This document shows, piece after piece, positions 34,595-44,913 of a stretch of DNA of 64,000 bases. The notes below the pieces were generated by a model that worked only from the letters and a program-made list of their open reading frames with translations, was not told the origin of the DNA and searched no databases. The stretch is from Archegozetes longisetosus (lineage: Eukaryota > Arthropoda > Arachnida > Sarcoptiformes > Trhypochthoniidae). The stretch lies in assembly GCA_018873245.2 (NCBI GenBank), contig JAEMBT020000005.1, positions 11,550,001-11,614,000 of the forward strand. Direction: 5' to 3'. The position numbers and the translations under genes are program-made. How positions within the stretch are numbered: the first letter of the stretch is position 1; each line of letters begins with the position of its first letter.

Positions 34595-36997
34595 ACAGCC
34601 TGACCACATGTCCCGGAATGACCTTAACAGTCCAGGAATCGTGAACTGTGTCCAGGTGGAAGGAATGGACCATTCCTTGACATACAAGTGTCCGGGAATG
34701 ACAAATGTTTGACAAAATGTTTAAAAAATAGATTTTTCAAAATTGTATTGAAAGAATGTAAAAGTACTTATCATTACTCTATATCAATACTAAAACAAAA
34801 CTCTAAAACAGGCATAAAATATAACTGAATCCTGAAGTAGTCATATATTTACTCATAATTATTTTTTATTAATGTTCACACGAATAGTATATAATGTTAC
34901 TATATTTTCTGAACAAATAATTTATATTTCGCTAAAGATTTAATATTTGTTTTCAATAAATATTGAAAATATTATTATATCAATTAATTGCTAACAAACT
35001 AATATTATGTCAAACAAACAAACTATTAATGAATCGCCAAAAAAATCAAAGAAGAGATTGACTTATTTCCGGGAAATATGGCTTTCGAAAGATGAATATA
35101 AAGATTGGCTGAGTAAAGTTGGTGACTTCAAAGCTAATTATATATTATGCAAAACTCAATTCACAATTAAATACGAAGGCATTTCAGCTGTCAATACACA
35201 CAGAAAATCGAAATTACACCAATCAAATGTGAATTCGGCCAAAATGCCTTCAGCGTTAAGCAATTTCATCGCTAAATATGATTCAAGTGAAACCAAATCT
35301 ATAGTTGCCTCAGAGGTGTGTCTGGCATATCATTCAGTAAATCATCACTTGAGTTATCGATCGACTGACTGTGGTAACAAATTAATTCAGAATTTATTTA
35401 CTGATTCCAAGATTGCCGAAGGATTACAATGTGGTCGAACCAAAATAGAAGCTATAGTGAAGAATGTTCTGTCTCCAGCTTCTATCGAATCTCATTTGAA
35501 TAAAATTAGAGGTAAAGCATTTTCAATAGCAAGCGATTCTTCTAATAAGAGAAACATTAATTAAACATCTATTTTCAATCGATATTCAGTATTTTGATAA
35601 AACTAATGGGATATGCAATTTCGTACTTGATTTCTACGAAGACTCAAATGAAAAATCTGATGCTATTTATAATCAATTAAAGAAATCTTTAGCCAATAAT
35701 GAGTTGATTCAAAATCAAGTAATTGCTTACAGTGCTGACAATGCAAATGTAAATTAGGGTAATTATTATTCAGTCTATGAAAACTTCAAGTCAGAAAGTA
35801 ATTTTAAAGCGAATTGTAATTGTCATTTAATTCATAATACGGCCAAATATTCCTTAATGAAACTGGATTTAGATGTGGAAAATCTAATCATCAAAATATT
35901 TGCACATTTTTCAAATTCTGCAAAGCGTATCGAATCTCTCAAGTCTTGCTACGAGTTCAGTGGAACAGAATTCCAGATAATAGTAAAACATGTCCCCACT
36001 CATTGGTTTTCACTTTTTCCAGCAATAAAGCGTTTGTTGAAAAATTCTAAAGAAATTAAAAACTATTTGATAGGAATCGGTACGGATAATTGTCATAAAG
36101 TTATAGTTGGATTTGTTTGGGGCATAAAAATTAATGGATTGAATAGTTTTGATCTTTATTTAGAATTTACTAAACATCTAATGAAAATATTTCACCAGAA
36201 TTTAGAACTTTTGCAGAGCAATAAAGTCAATTCAAGCAATTTATATGACATAATGATGAAGTTGAAAATACAATTGACAAATAGACGTAAACAAAGTTTT
36301 TTGGCTCTAATATTAATGATTACCTCAAGAGTATATCCGTTTCTGAACGTGAGACTTTTGACTGTGAAACATAGGAATGCTATGACAGGGCTCTGGATTA
36401 TTTAGAAAAGCATTCTAATTTTGAATAATCTATTTTCAAACATTTTAAAGTCCTTAATTTGGACGACAAACTTGATTATGAAAATATCAATCAAATCTTG
36501 AATGTATTGAATATGAAAGTGAATCACGACAAGATGTTCGATGAAATCAGTTCATTCAATCAATTTTTAATGATGTCTAACTCTGAAGATAAATCTCTAA
36601 ATTCTGTTAATAAGTGGTACAAAATATTGTTAGCTCTAGATTTACCAAATTTAACAAAAGTTGTTGAAACTGTTTACGCAATCCCGGTAGCGAATGATTT
36701 CATAGAAAGCGTGTTCAGCACAATAAAAAAGTTTGGAAAGATGACTGAAGTCGAATAAATGTGGACACAATTAGCTGAAATATGTACTAAAATTAATTTT
36801 TCAATGAATTGCTGTGAATTTAAAAATTTTGTACTAAATAACGAAAATCTAATCAAGGCAGCTAAAAATGATACTAAATATGATAGAAAGTAATGTTTAC
36901 TTTAAAATGGCAAATTTGATGTTATGGAATGTCCAGGTAATTATTCAGTTTTTATTGAAAAGATCAAGGAATTGGCGAAAGAGATGTGGTCTGACTG
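34595..36997 (+). mobile_element. hAT element, 2.4 kb, near full length
   Basis: Ends CAGCCTGACCACATGTC and the complement of CAGTCAGACCACATCTC form imperfect TIRs. The flanking octamers (CTTTCTGA, GTTTCAGG) are not a clean duplication; the left flank belongs to the copied segment 33534-34594 and the right flank to a different site. GC-richer GTCC/GGAATG motifs follow the 5' TIR. It encodes a decayed transposase. Confidence 0.85.
35007..36890 (+). pseudogene. hAT transposase, frameshifted
   Basis: Starts MSNKQTINESPKKSKKR with a finger-like N-terminus, then VCLAYHSVNHHLSYRS and CGRTKIEAIVKN; this frame ends at 35564. After a shift the core continues (FSIDIQYFDKTNG and YSADNANVN) to a TAG near 35756. 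It then runs through FKANCNCHLIHNTAKY, HVPTHWFSLFPAIKRLL and, after another shift, the C-terminal dimerisation segment VYAIPVANDFIESVFSTIK. That ends in a TAA followed by a further open stretch to about 36890. At least two shifts and two premature stops are present, so it is dead, although all parts of a hAT transposase are still recognisable. Confidence 0.8.
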
Positions 36998-37099
36998 GTT
37001 TCAGGTAACTATAATATCATAGTTAATACCTAAAAGCAAGAACTAGTTACATGTGGAGTCTACATTAGATATAAATAGAAACATTAAAGGCCTCAAAAC

Positions 37100-37947
37100 T
37101 AGTGTGACAAAATTTTTTGAGTGAAACCTGTATTTTTGAAGATTTTCCTTCAAAATTCCTGTACAAACCTGTAAATAATTTTAGACCGCCCTGTACTTTG
37201 ATCTGTACAATAAAAACATTTACAAAATATTTTATTTAGTATTTATGATTTATTTTCCATCTTATAAGCAGATTTTACAGAATTTAAGATGTCTTTCTTA
37301 TCTTTAATATATTCTTTGAATTCTTCATAACTCATTGAAAAATTAGTGTTAATACAGATTTCAGTTTTAACTAAATCAATATTCATTTGATTTCTATCGT
37401 CAGTCCAAATGCGTTTCATTAAACTAAAAAATCTCTCAATAAATGAATTACCGATTGGTATATATATAACTGTTTTGTCAAGTAATCATAACTGCAATCA
37501 TTATAATCAAACCACTTGTCTTGAAAAGATATCAAACGTCTTTTGGATTCTTTACTACTTTTTTGAGACATTTTAATCACATTTAAATCAAATGTAATTC
37601 AATTGAAAATAACGACAAAGCGCTCAAACAAAACCACATGTCTTGTCATAACATATGCATAAGTCTTGTAATGTTTCATAAGCTATTAGTGAATAAGTTT
37701 TCAATAAGAATTTGTTAAATTCTGTACTTCTGCTTAAATGTAGTGCTTTTGCTACAGTTTTCACTCTTTACTAGAATTTTTAGTTGTTTTCTATAATATC
37801 TAATATAACTTTTAAAAATTTAATAGTTTTTCTACTGATACTAATTCCTGTACACGAATATGTACAGGTTATACCCTTGCCTGTACTCTGTATTTGCTGT
37901 CCGATTCCTGTACAAGACAGGTCAACCTGTACGTTTATATCACGCTA
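37100..37947 (-). mobile_element. Internally deleted hAT element, 848 bp, exact 8-bp TSD
   Basis: TIRs TAGTGTGACA and TAGCGTGATA (as complement) are flanked by identical CTCAAAAC octamers (37092-37099 and 37948-37955), the hAT hallmark. The left arm lacks the insertion. The coding part keeps only the two ends of a transposase, in minus orientation. Confidence 0.92.
37243..37571 (-). pseudogene. Deleted hAT transposase: N-terminus joined to C-terminus
   Basis: ATG at 37571 gives MSQKSSKESKRRLISFQDKW, the same kind of start as the 35007 transposase. The core is then missing. Out of frame with the start it resumes at YIPIGNSFIERFFSLMKRIW, the hAT dimerisation motif, to TAA at 37243. A typical deletion derivative that could only move with help from a relative. 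Confidence 0.8.
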
Positions 37948-37955
37948 CTCAAAAC

Positions 37956-38475
37956 TAGTAATTTTGGTATCTCGGGTATAGCAAGTGCTTCTTCGAAATA
38001 AAATCCGTCTGAAGACTTTTTCAAAGGTACTATCTATCTGGGTAGCATTGAAGCAAAAACAGATCAGTTATTTACTAATTTAGTCTTTCTTGGTTTTAGA
38101 TTTGTGCTCCCTTCAAGTGATAAAAGCGGCAACACACAATTTATAATTTTGTTGCTTACAGCTTGAAAACTTGTCAAAAACTGATTTCTTTTGTTGTGAA
38201 CTTAATTTTGAGTCAGAAACAAGTAGTGCCCGATCTTCAACTTGAAGGCTAAGCAAGAGAACTTTCTCTAGAAATCCACTCCTTTCACAATACTATAAAT
38301 AAAATGCATGTTTTATCTTTCAGAAGTCACTGTAAGTTTGGAATTCAAGAGGCACACATTTTGTGTGTATTAACTATTATGAATATCTATGTAGTTAGTG
38401 TGTTAAGTGCGTTTGGTATTAATAAGTAGTTTTAGTGCAATAGAAATTGCGACCACCTCTCAATTAAATCACTTT
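37956..38475. other. Right-arm intergenic DNA
   Basis: Counterpart of about 7840-8340 in the left arm; no gene or repeat of its own. Its last bases are the AATTAT target copy of the next element. Confidence 0.6.
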
Positions 38476-38947
38476 AATTATGTTATGCCGTTCAGGTTCG
38501 AGCTCATAAACCTAAACGCATAACTGGGGACTAAAGTTAACTATTTATCCAGAATTCTGAAACTAATATTCTATTAAATTATTAGTTATATTATACTTTG
38601 TTTGATTGCAATCTTTTATTTTCTTTAAAAATTATAAGTAATTAAAATAATATTTAATTAACAAATAGATAAAAAAATATAAAATAGGACTTAGACGTGA
38701 TTTGATTATTTGATTGATACATAAAAATGTTATAAACATATTTAAAAGTTTTCACATATTTAAAGATTTTACTTTTTTCTAACACTTTTCCACATTCACT
38801 TAGAGGCATAATGAGGTCCTCTTCTCAAGGCCTCCGCCCAAAGACTGACTCTCTTTGCCAGTTTTTTAACATATCTTATATAAACAAAATAGATCTGAAT
38901 TGTTATTCTTTTAAAATATGAGCCGCATTTCATAGCTAACGATAATA

Positions 38948-40347
38948 CACTGGAGGAAATTGAAATTGGAACACCATGAAGGAGTTAGAGAATCCAATTG
39001 AAAATTGGCTAGTTTATAGAGTATTAAATACTTAACAAATGATTAGGTACACAGATTAATCGAAAGAGTTTTATTGATAAAAGAAGCAAAAATCAATATG
39101 AAGTATGGCCTTCATTGGCAGCGCAGCACTCCTGTATTCGTCGGGGCATCGAATCAAAGAGATGTCGAATGTCATCCTGAGGGATGTCTCTCCATGCCTG
39201 TTGGACTTGGCGAGTCAATTCCTCAATATTCTGGGGTGGGTGAGGGTTAGCATTTATCCGTCTTCCCATCATATCCCAAACGTGTTCGATTAGAGACAGA
39301 TCTGCAGACCTTGCAGGCCATTCGAGCGTCTCAATTTCTCTTAGGGCTTCCCTTGATATGACTGCGGTGTGAGAGCGGGCATTATCTTGCTGGAAGATAC
39401 CATTTTCGATGGTGGCCAGAAATGGTATCACCACGGGGTTAATGACCCGATCCACGTATTGCCGAGCGGTCATCGAGCCCTGAACAATTACAAAATCGGA
39501 CCGCCCATCGTAGCTGACGGCGCACCAAACCATAACACCAGGTGTCGGTGAGGTGTGGCGTTCGACAATTACGGCCGGATTTGCTCTCTCACCCGGCCTC
39601 CTGCGGACTCTCTGGCGTCGATCGCTCTGGCCCAAACAGAAACGAGACTCATCACTGAAGACGATCCGCTGCCACTCAGCTGTCCAATTAAGTCGAGTCC
39701 TGCAAAAGTTAAGCCGTTGCCGTTTATGGTATCGCGTGAGTGGCAGGCATTGCAGTGGAACTCGAGAGCGCAGTCCAACTTCGAGCAATCGATTGCAAAC
39801 TGTTCTCGGTGTGACATTTGTTGTAATGGCAGCCCTGATTTGTGTTGCGGTCGCACTCCTGGTCGTCATGGCCGCCCGGTGTATTCGTCGGTCTTCTCTC
39901 TCGGTCGTCTTTCTGGGAGGACCTGTACCCGGTCTCCGGGTATATGTGCCCTCTGCTTGCAAACTCGTTGAACAGTCGATGGCTCTCGACCCACTTTTTC
40001 AGCAACAGCTCGTCTTTTCATCCCAGCCTCACACATCCCAATGATTCGGCCCCGTTCGAACTCCGACAAATGTTGATATGGAGCTCTTGTATGTCTTCTT
40101 GGCATTGTTGACTCAAATCAAAGAATTTTCACTTTTGAGAATTTTTTTCAAAACACAGTTTTGTCTCCTTTTTGTCTAAACAAAAAAATAACCTTTTGCA
40201 CAATAAACGTTATTACTAAGAATCTACCGGGGCAATCATAACCAAAATTTAATCAATTTCAACGAGTTATGTACTCATTAGAATGGTGAAGTTTCAAGAA
40301 GATCTAAGCACTCCTTATTGGTGTTCCAATTTCCATTTCCGCTAGTG
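38948..40347 (-). mobile_element. Tc1-like element, 1.4 kb, nested
   Basis: TIRs beginning CACTGGAGGAAAT and CACTAGCGGAAAT, ending in a shared ATTGGAACACC, with TA at both sides (38946-38947 and 40348-40349). It is strikingly GC-richer than its surroundings, which suggests recent arrival or horizontal transfer. It sits inside the TIR element 38482-40479. Confidence 0.92.
39093..40105 (-). pseudogene. Tc1 transposase, one frameshift
   Basis: From ATG 40105 a helix-turn-helix region (LSEFERGRIIGMCEAGMKRR, then STVQRVC) leads to a one-base shift near 39965. The remaining frame to 39093 contains the DD34E triad: D in VFSDESRF, D in FQQDNARSHTA and E in LSLIEHVWDMMGRR. The Tc1-typical Pro after the second catalytic block is replaced (ADLSLIE instead of DLNPIE). 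Joined, the two parts would have about the usual 335-340 residues. Only one lesion is visible, so the element decayed recently or the shift is a sequencing error. Confidence 0.88.
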
Positions 40348-40485
40348 TACAATGATAACCTTGAAAGCATTAGTAAAGCATTACATAAAATATAAAGCAT
40401 TTTAAAGATAACTGTTTGATAAACTATTTTAAAAGAATGAAAAACTGATTTAAAATCAAAGAATTCATATCTGCATAACAATTAT

Positions 40486-41279
40486 AAGACAGTTTTTCAA
40501 CCACAACTTCACTTCCAAAAGATCGACTTATTAGAAAAGTTTCTAGAGACGACTGTAATCAATACTAAGACAGTTTTGAAATGACGCTATACTCATCGAA
40601 ATCGGTGGGGCCAAAGGGTTCATAGGAAAATATTATTTTTCTTTGTTCCATTTGGAAAATTATGTTTAATAAAATTGAGAAATTGTTTCCTATAAGTTGA
40701 TTAATTAATCTATTGTTTTGTTGAATAACAAACTTTATTTGAGCAGCTTAATGTGAAATAGTTTCTCATTTTTGTTAAAAATAAGTATCAAATTAGATAA
40801 ATAAGTCAAAAGTAATTTGAGAGTCTATTGCGAAAGTTCTATCATTCACTTTTGATGTCGCTTCGATTTTGCAGAACCCAAACAAACTTTTATTTATTTA
40901 AGAACATTTGAGGACAATATATTCGCTTATTGGAAAAATAATTTGAAAAATATTTTCTATTGACTGAAGCGGATATTGAATACTCATTAGTTTCCAAGAG
41001 AACCTGTTTCAATAAAAATATTTTTCTGACATTTCGAAAATAAAAATAACTTTTCATTTAATATATAAAGAGGTGAACATTATTTCATACAATCATTCAG
41101 ATATAGTTGTTCTATATTGTAGAAAGCGTTTATCTTTTATTCTGTTTGGAAAAATCTTCAACTTTAGAAAATCCATAGACGTTTCAATTTTGATAGTTCT
41201 AGCAATTTGAGTAAAAATAAAGAAATTAATAATTTTCTGACGAATAAATAAGTTGCATTAGAATCGAAATTGTAATATA
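40486..41279. other. Upstream region of ARRDC-R
   Basis: Counterpart of 7052-7830 on the other arm, AT-rich; presumably contains the ARRDC-R promoter. No coding signal. Confidence 0.6.
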
Positions 41280-43995
41280 ATGGGGAAAATTCAGCTCAAA
41301 AGCTTAGAGATATTGTGCGATGGAAATCAAACAGTCTATAGACCGGGAGATGTGATCACCGGTTGTTGTGTCATACAATTGGCCGGCGAATTAAATTTGA
41401 ATCATCTAGTCATCAAACTGATAGGGTGTGCACAAGTCAGATGGGTTAGTATGGTTGAAAGTGGAAATGAATCACAAGCAACTTCCTGTTTTGCGAATGA
41501 TCAATTCATAAAGCAGTATTGTTTTCCGGATTCTGGTGAGTGATTTCTCTGATAAATGCTTTGAATTTGAAAGATAGGATCATCAATGGTTTTATGTTGA
41601 AAAATCTCTGACATCATTGATAATCCTATCATTCATTTAAGCAATAAAAAATCCTATGATTCGACAAAATACAATGATTCAGTATTTAAGAAGGAATTTC
41701 ATTCATGATATAGACTATAGTGATTTCCATGAGGCAGCTCGCAGACCAGACCTTGCTCTCAAAGAAATAAGAAACATACTATACCGAATTTAAACATTAA
41801 AAATCAATGCAAAATATCTCAATTGACTTGTATGACGTTCTTCAAATTGTTCTTGAAAGTGATTTTAAAAATGCTTCTCAAGATTTTTAGCCAATGTCTA
41901 TTGCCTAGTTAACATTCTAAACTGCGAGACCTAAGTCTATGGCAAACGCTAAACAATGTATACTGTCTGACTGTTGTTCGCAACTTGAGCATTGAAAAGT
42001 TCAGTAGTTAACAACTAATTTTCAATACATCAGCTTATAGAACGCTCCAACAACGCTCATAGAATAAACAGATCAAAAACTTTGGCGTAAACTATAAAAA
42101 TTTTGATTTATATGTTATGCAGATATAAATTCTTTGATTTTAAATCAGTTTTTCATTCTTTTAAAATAGTTTGTCAAGCAGTTATCTTTAAAATGCTTTA
42201 TATTTTATGTAATGCTTTACTAATGCTTTCAAGGTTATCATTGTATTATCGCTAGCTATGAAATGCAGCTCATATGAATAACAATTCAGATCTATTTTGT
42301 TTATATAAGATATGTTAAAAAACTGGCAAAGAGAGTCAGTCTTTGGGCGGAGGCCTTGAGAAGAGGACCTCATTATGCCTCTGAGCGAAAGTTGAAAAGT
42401 ATTAAAAAGAAATGTGAAAACTTTTAAAGATGTTTATAATATTTTTATGTATCAATCAAATAATCAAATCACGTCTAAGTCCTATTTTATATTTTTTATC
42501 TATTTGTTAATTAAATATTATTTTAATTACTTATAATTTTTAAAGAAAATAAAAGATTTCAATCAAACAAAGTATAATATAACTAATAATTTAATAGAAT
42601 ATTAGTTTCAGAATTCTGGATAAATAGTTAACTTTAGTCCCCAGTTATGCGTTTAGGTTTATGAGCTCGAACCTGAACGGCATAACATATATGTTCAATA
42701 ACTGAAGTAGAAGTTTGAAAATGTTTCTAAAATTCTTTTGATGAAATTTAATAAATATTAAAATGAATATAATATTTGTTATTGTGTTAGAATGCAATTA
42801 GTCATAATTCTCTTATTGATGCTTGCTGTCACTCATTTTCGATGCATTAAAAACTTGCCAACAACCGGATCAGACTGTAGTAACGTATCATTTATAAAGG
42901 CTGAGATCTAATTTTTACTTAAAAAACGAGCAAATATTCTTATTTACTAAATACTTAAAAGACATTTTTTAAATCCTATCAACAGGTCATCAAACGGTGA
43001 TTACCAGTGGTGTGCACAAAATTGGCTTCAATTTTCAATTACCGAACGGGTACTAAATATTTTCTATTTTTTCCTATTAAAAGTATTGAGAACTTTTTCA
43101 TGAACATTTCAATTCGATTGTAAATAGAATGCTTCCTAGTTCTTATGAAGGAACCAGCGGATACATACGTTATTGGATTGAAGCAAAAATAATTAAGCCA
43201 GAGCTATTGTCATTTGATCACAAAACAAGTCTTAGGCTAACAATACAATCACCAGCTTTTGCCTCTATTCAGGAATTGAGTGTAAATATAACTCTTTAAA
43301 AAAAGTTCTTATTAGTCAAACTGAAAAATTATTTAGAAATCTAAATGAAATTTCGTTGTTAATAGTCGCCGGTAACAATAAGTAACCACAAAATGATTGG
43401 AATTTTCGATTCTGGGGCTGTTTCGATGAAATGTAATTTGGGTCACATCGGACACAATATCGGTATGAGAATATTCTTGAAATCAACTACAGAGTATATA
43501 AGGGACAATACCAAAGAAAAAGTTTCGAAAAATTTAAGAAATAGTTGTTTCATATTTTTTGTTTATAGAAATTTAAACCAATAGGGCACTTTTTCACATC
43601 ATAATTTCAAATTATTCAGTTATGTATATAATCTGTATCTATTTAAAGGCACATATATTCCAATAAACTGCTCCATCGATAATCAATCAAAGAAAGCGAC
43701 TCATTTAAGGGCAACCCTCAAACAAGAAGTCGATTATACAGCGAATGGTTCTCATCAGAAGAGTTACGATAAAATGGTCAGAGTATTGGGAAGCACTATC
43801 GCACCCTTTTCTAAATCCGATCAAATTCTTACACTCTTGGTTCCGAACACTATACCAATAGTTCACAATTCGTGTCCTATTATTAAAATAAAATACACAA
43901 TAATAGTAACACTTGGTATTCCAGGATCTTTCGACTTACACTGCGATTTACCTGTTATTATAACTAATCAAACCTTGCCTTTTGATGATAATTGA
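41280..43995 (+). CDS. ARRDC-R: arrestin-domain-containing protein, 305 aa
   Basis: Five exons: 41280-41535, 42986-43049, 43128-43281, 43366-43462 and 43649-43995 (918 nt, phases 1, 2, 0, 1). All exon lengths equal those of ARRDC-L and the proteins are nearly identical; visible changes include NLNQ/NLNH in exon 1, and IFHNLYPI becomes IVHNSCPI in exon 5. Arrestin N motif VYRPGDVITGCC, then FNFQLPNG and the C-domain ending LPVIITNQTLPFDDN. A putative cytosolic alpha-arrestin adaptor. Intron 1 is about 470 bp longer than on the left arm because of the TIR element at 42114-42686. No frame damage, so both arms retain a potentially functional gene. Confidence 0.87.
41656..41793 (+). CDS. 45-aa ORF in ARRDC-R intron 1
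   Basis: Same frame, length and stop as 6489-6626 on the left arm (MIRQNTMIQYLRRNFIHDID ... NILYRI). A TTTAAG acceptor-like site precedes it, so an alternative last exon of the arrestin gene is conceivable. Replacements are frequent, so function is doubtful. Confidence 0.2.
   Translation: MIRQNTMIQYLRRNFIHDIDYSDFHEAARRPDLALKEIRNILYRI
42114..42686 (+). mobile_element. TIR element, uninterrupted copy (573 bp)
   Basis: Ends GTTATGCAG and the complement of GTTATGCCG; related over its length, in opposite orientation, to 38482-40479. Flanks TTATAT/ATATAT are a near-match duplication; the left arm is empty here. It lies in ARRDC-R intron 1. Confidence 0.82.
42792..42911 (+). CDS. Small secreted-peptide-like ORF in ARRDC-R intron 1 (39 aa)
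   Basis: MQLVIILLLMLAVTHFRC resembles a signal peptide; the tail is KNLPTTGSDCSNVSFIKAEI. It is the partner of 5888-6007, with conserved Cys 18 and 29 and conserved stop. No known family. Absent from the short intron 1 of ARRDC-M. Confidence 0.3.
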   Translation: MQLVIILLLMLAVTHFRCIKNLPTTGSDCSNVSFIKAEI

Positions 43996-44488
43996 TTAGG
44001 TTTAAATCTCTTGATAGCTATGCACGAATTCAATGATAATCATGTCAATTGAAAATTTTCAGTCAAAGTTAATGACTTATACAAAATAAACTGATATTGT
44101 ATATCTCTACTGAGTTCTCTCATGTCTTATTAACACAATTTTTCTGAATATTGAAAGCTTTAACAAAAATAGTTTCATTGAAAACCAATATCCAGTAATT
44201 TTGAATTTTCAAAAGGTTTTTTAAAGCATACTAATTCAAGATGAAAGACTAAATGAAAAATATTCTTATTTTAATCATACTAAATATCATGACCAAAGAT
44301 CGAAAAATATTTTAGACTTATTCTATGTAGGTCATCATATATGCCAAGTAATCTGAAGATAAAAGGTTTCTGAAAAATTTTTCCTTAAAAAGTGCGTTTT
44401 CTTTCAAGAACTCAATCGCAAACTTTAAGATACATAGAAATAATTACCTATTATTTTTATAAAGACACAAAAGGTACTTAACCCTTAA

Positions 44489-44913
44489 TGACAACTTAAC
44501 TTCGCAAAATCTAAAATTAACTGTGGACTAAATGTTAACCTACGTTTTCCACACTTTGTATCTGTTCTAGGTTAGTCCGAATGCTTTGAGAATCAAAGTT
44601 AGCTCTTGTTTTCGAAGCTTCAATTTTCTAATTAATTAATTTCTAGTTGTTATCTGCTACAGCGTCATCAGTGGTTCAAATTGCTAGTAGTAACATCACA
44701 GCACTACGATGTTAGGGCAAATTTCTGTCCTCAAAAAGCCATGTTGCCAGAAAAAATTAAAATAAGTTATGTCTAAATTAGTCAGGTCTTTTGTCATTCA
44801 AAGTCAGATATATGACTGAGGAATACCTAAATTCTCAAGAAATGATGACATTTTGTTGAATTTAGCGAGATTTTTAAAGTAAAACTTGGGAACATTTTAC
44901 CCAAAGTTGTGAC
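44489..44913 (+). mobile_element. Short TIR element (copy 2)
   Basis: Direct-orientation relative of 22479-22908 (TGACAACTT start, GTTGTGAC end), about 425 bp, non-coding. It lies just outside the right-arm boundary. Confidence 0.7.

Larger units (their letters stand above)
38482..40479 (-). mobile_element. TIR element (about 0.6 kb) interrupted by Tc1
   Basis: Ends GTTATGCCG and the complement of GTTATGCAG, flanked by AATTAT on both sides (38476-38481 and 40480-40485). The left arm has a single AATTAT in the uninterrupted context CACTTTAATTATAAGACAG, proving an insertion with 6-bp duplication. Without the nested Tc1 it is about 596 bp, and it matches 42114-42686 in opposite orientation. No clear coding capacity; superfamily unassigned. 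Confidence 0.85.
26414..44017 (+). repeat. Right arm of the large inverted duplication
   Basis: Reverse-complement partner of 4783-15312. It is longer because of 33534-34594 (local duplicate), 34595-36997 (hAT), 37100-37947 (deleted hAT), 38482-40479 (TIR element with Tc1 inside) and 42114-42686 (same TIR element). Their summed length of about 7 kb accounts for the difference between the arms. Confidence 0.9.

Noticed and set aside
38490-38530. GGTTCGAGCTC looks like a tRNA B box, suggesting a SINE
   Set aside because: No A box or cloverleaf could be built, there is no poly-A tail, and the element has TIRs and a target duplication typical of a DNA transposon.
39553-40044. Long plus-strand open frames opposite the Tc1 transposase
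   Set aside because: They are antisense shadows of a GC-rich transposase gene; no independent domain is visible.
42188-42373. 61-codon frame inside the TIR element with a GC-richer stretch
   Set aside because: The relative at 38482-40479 does not support a conserved protein; likely chance within a non-coding MITE.
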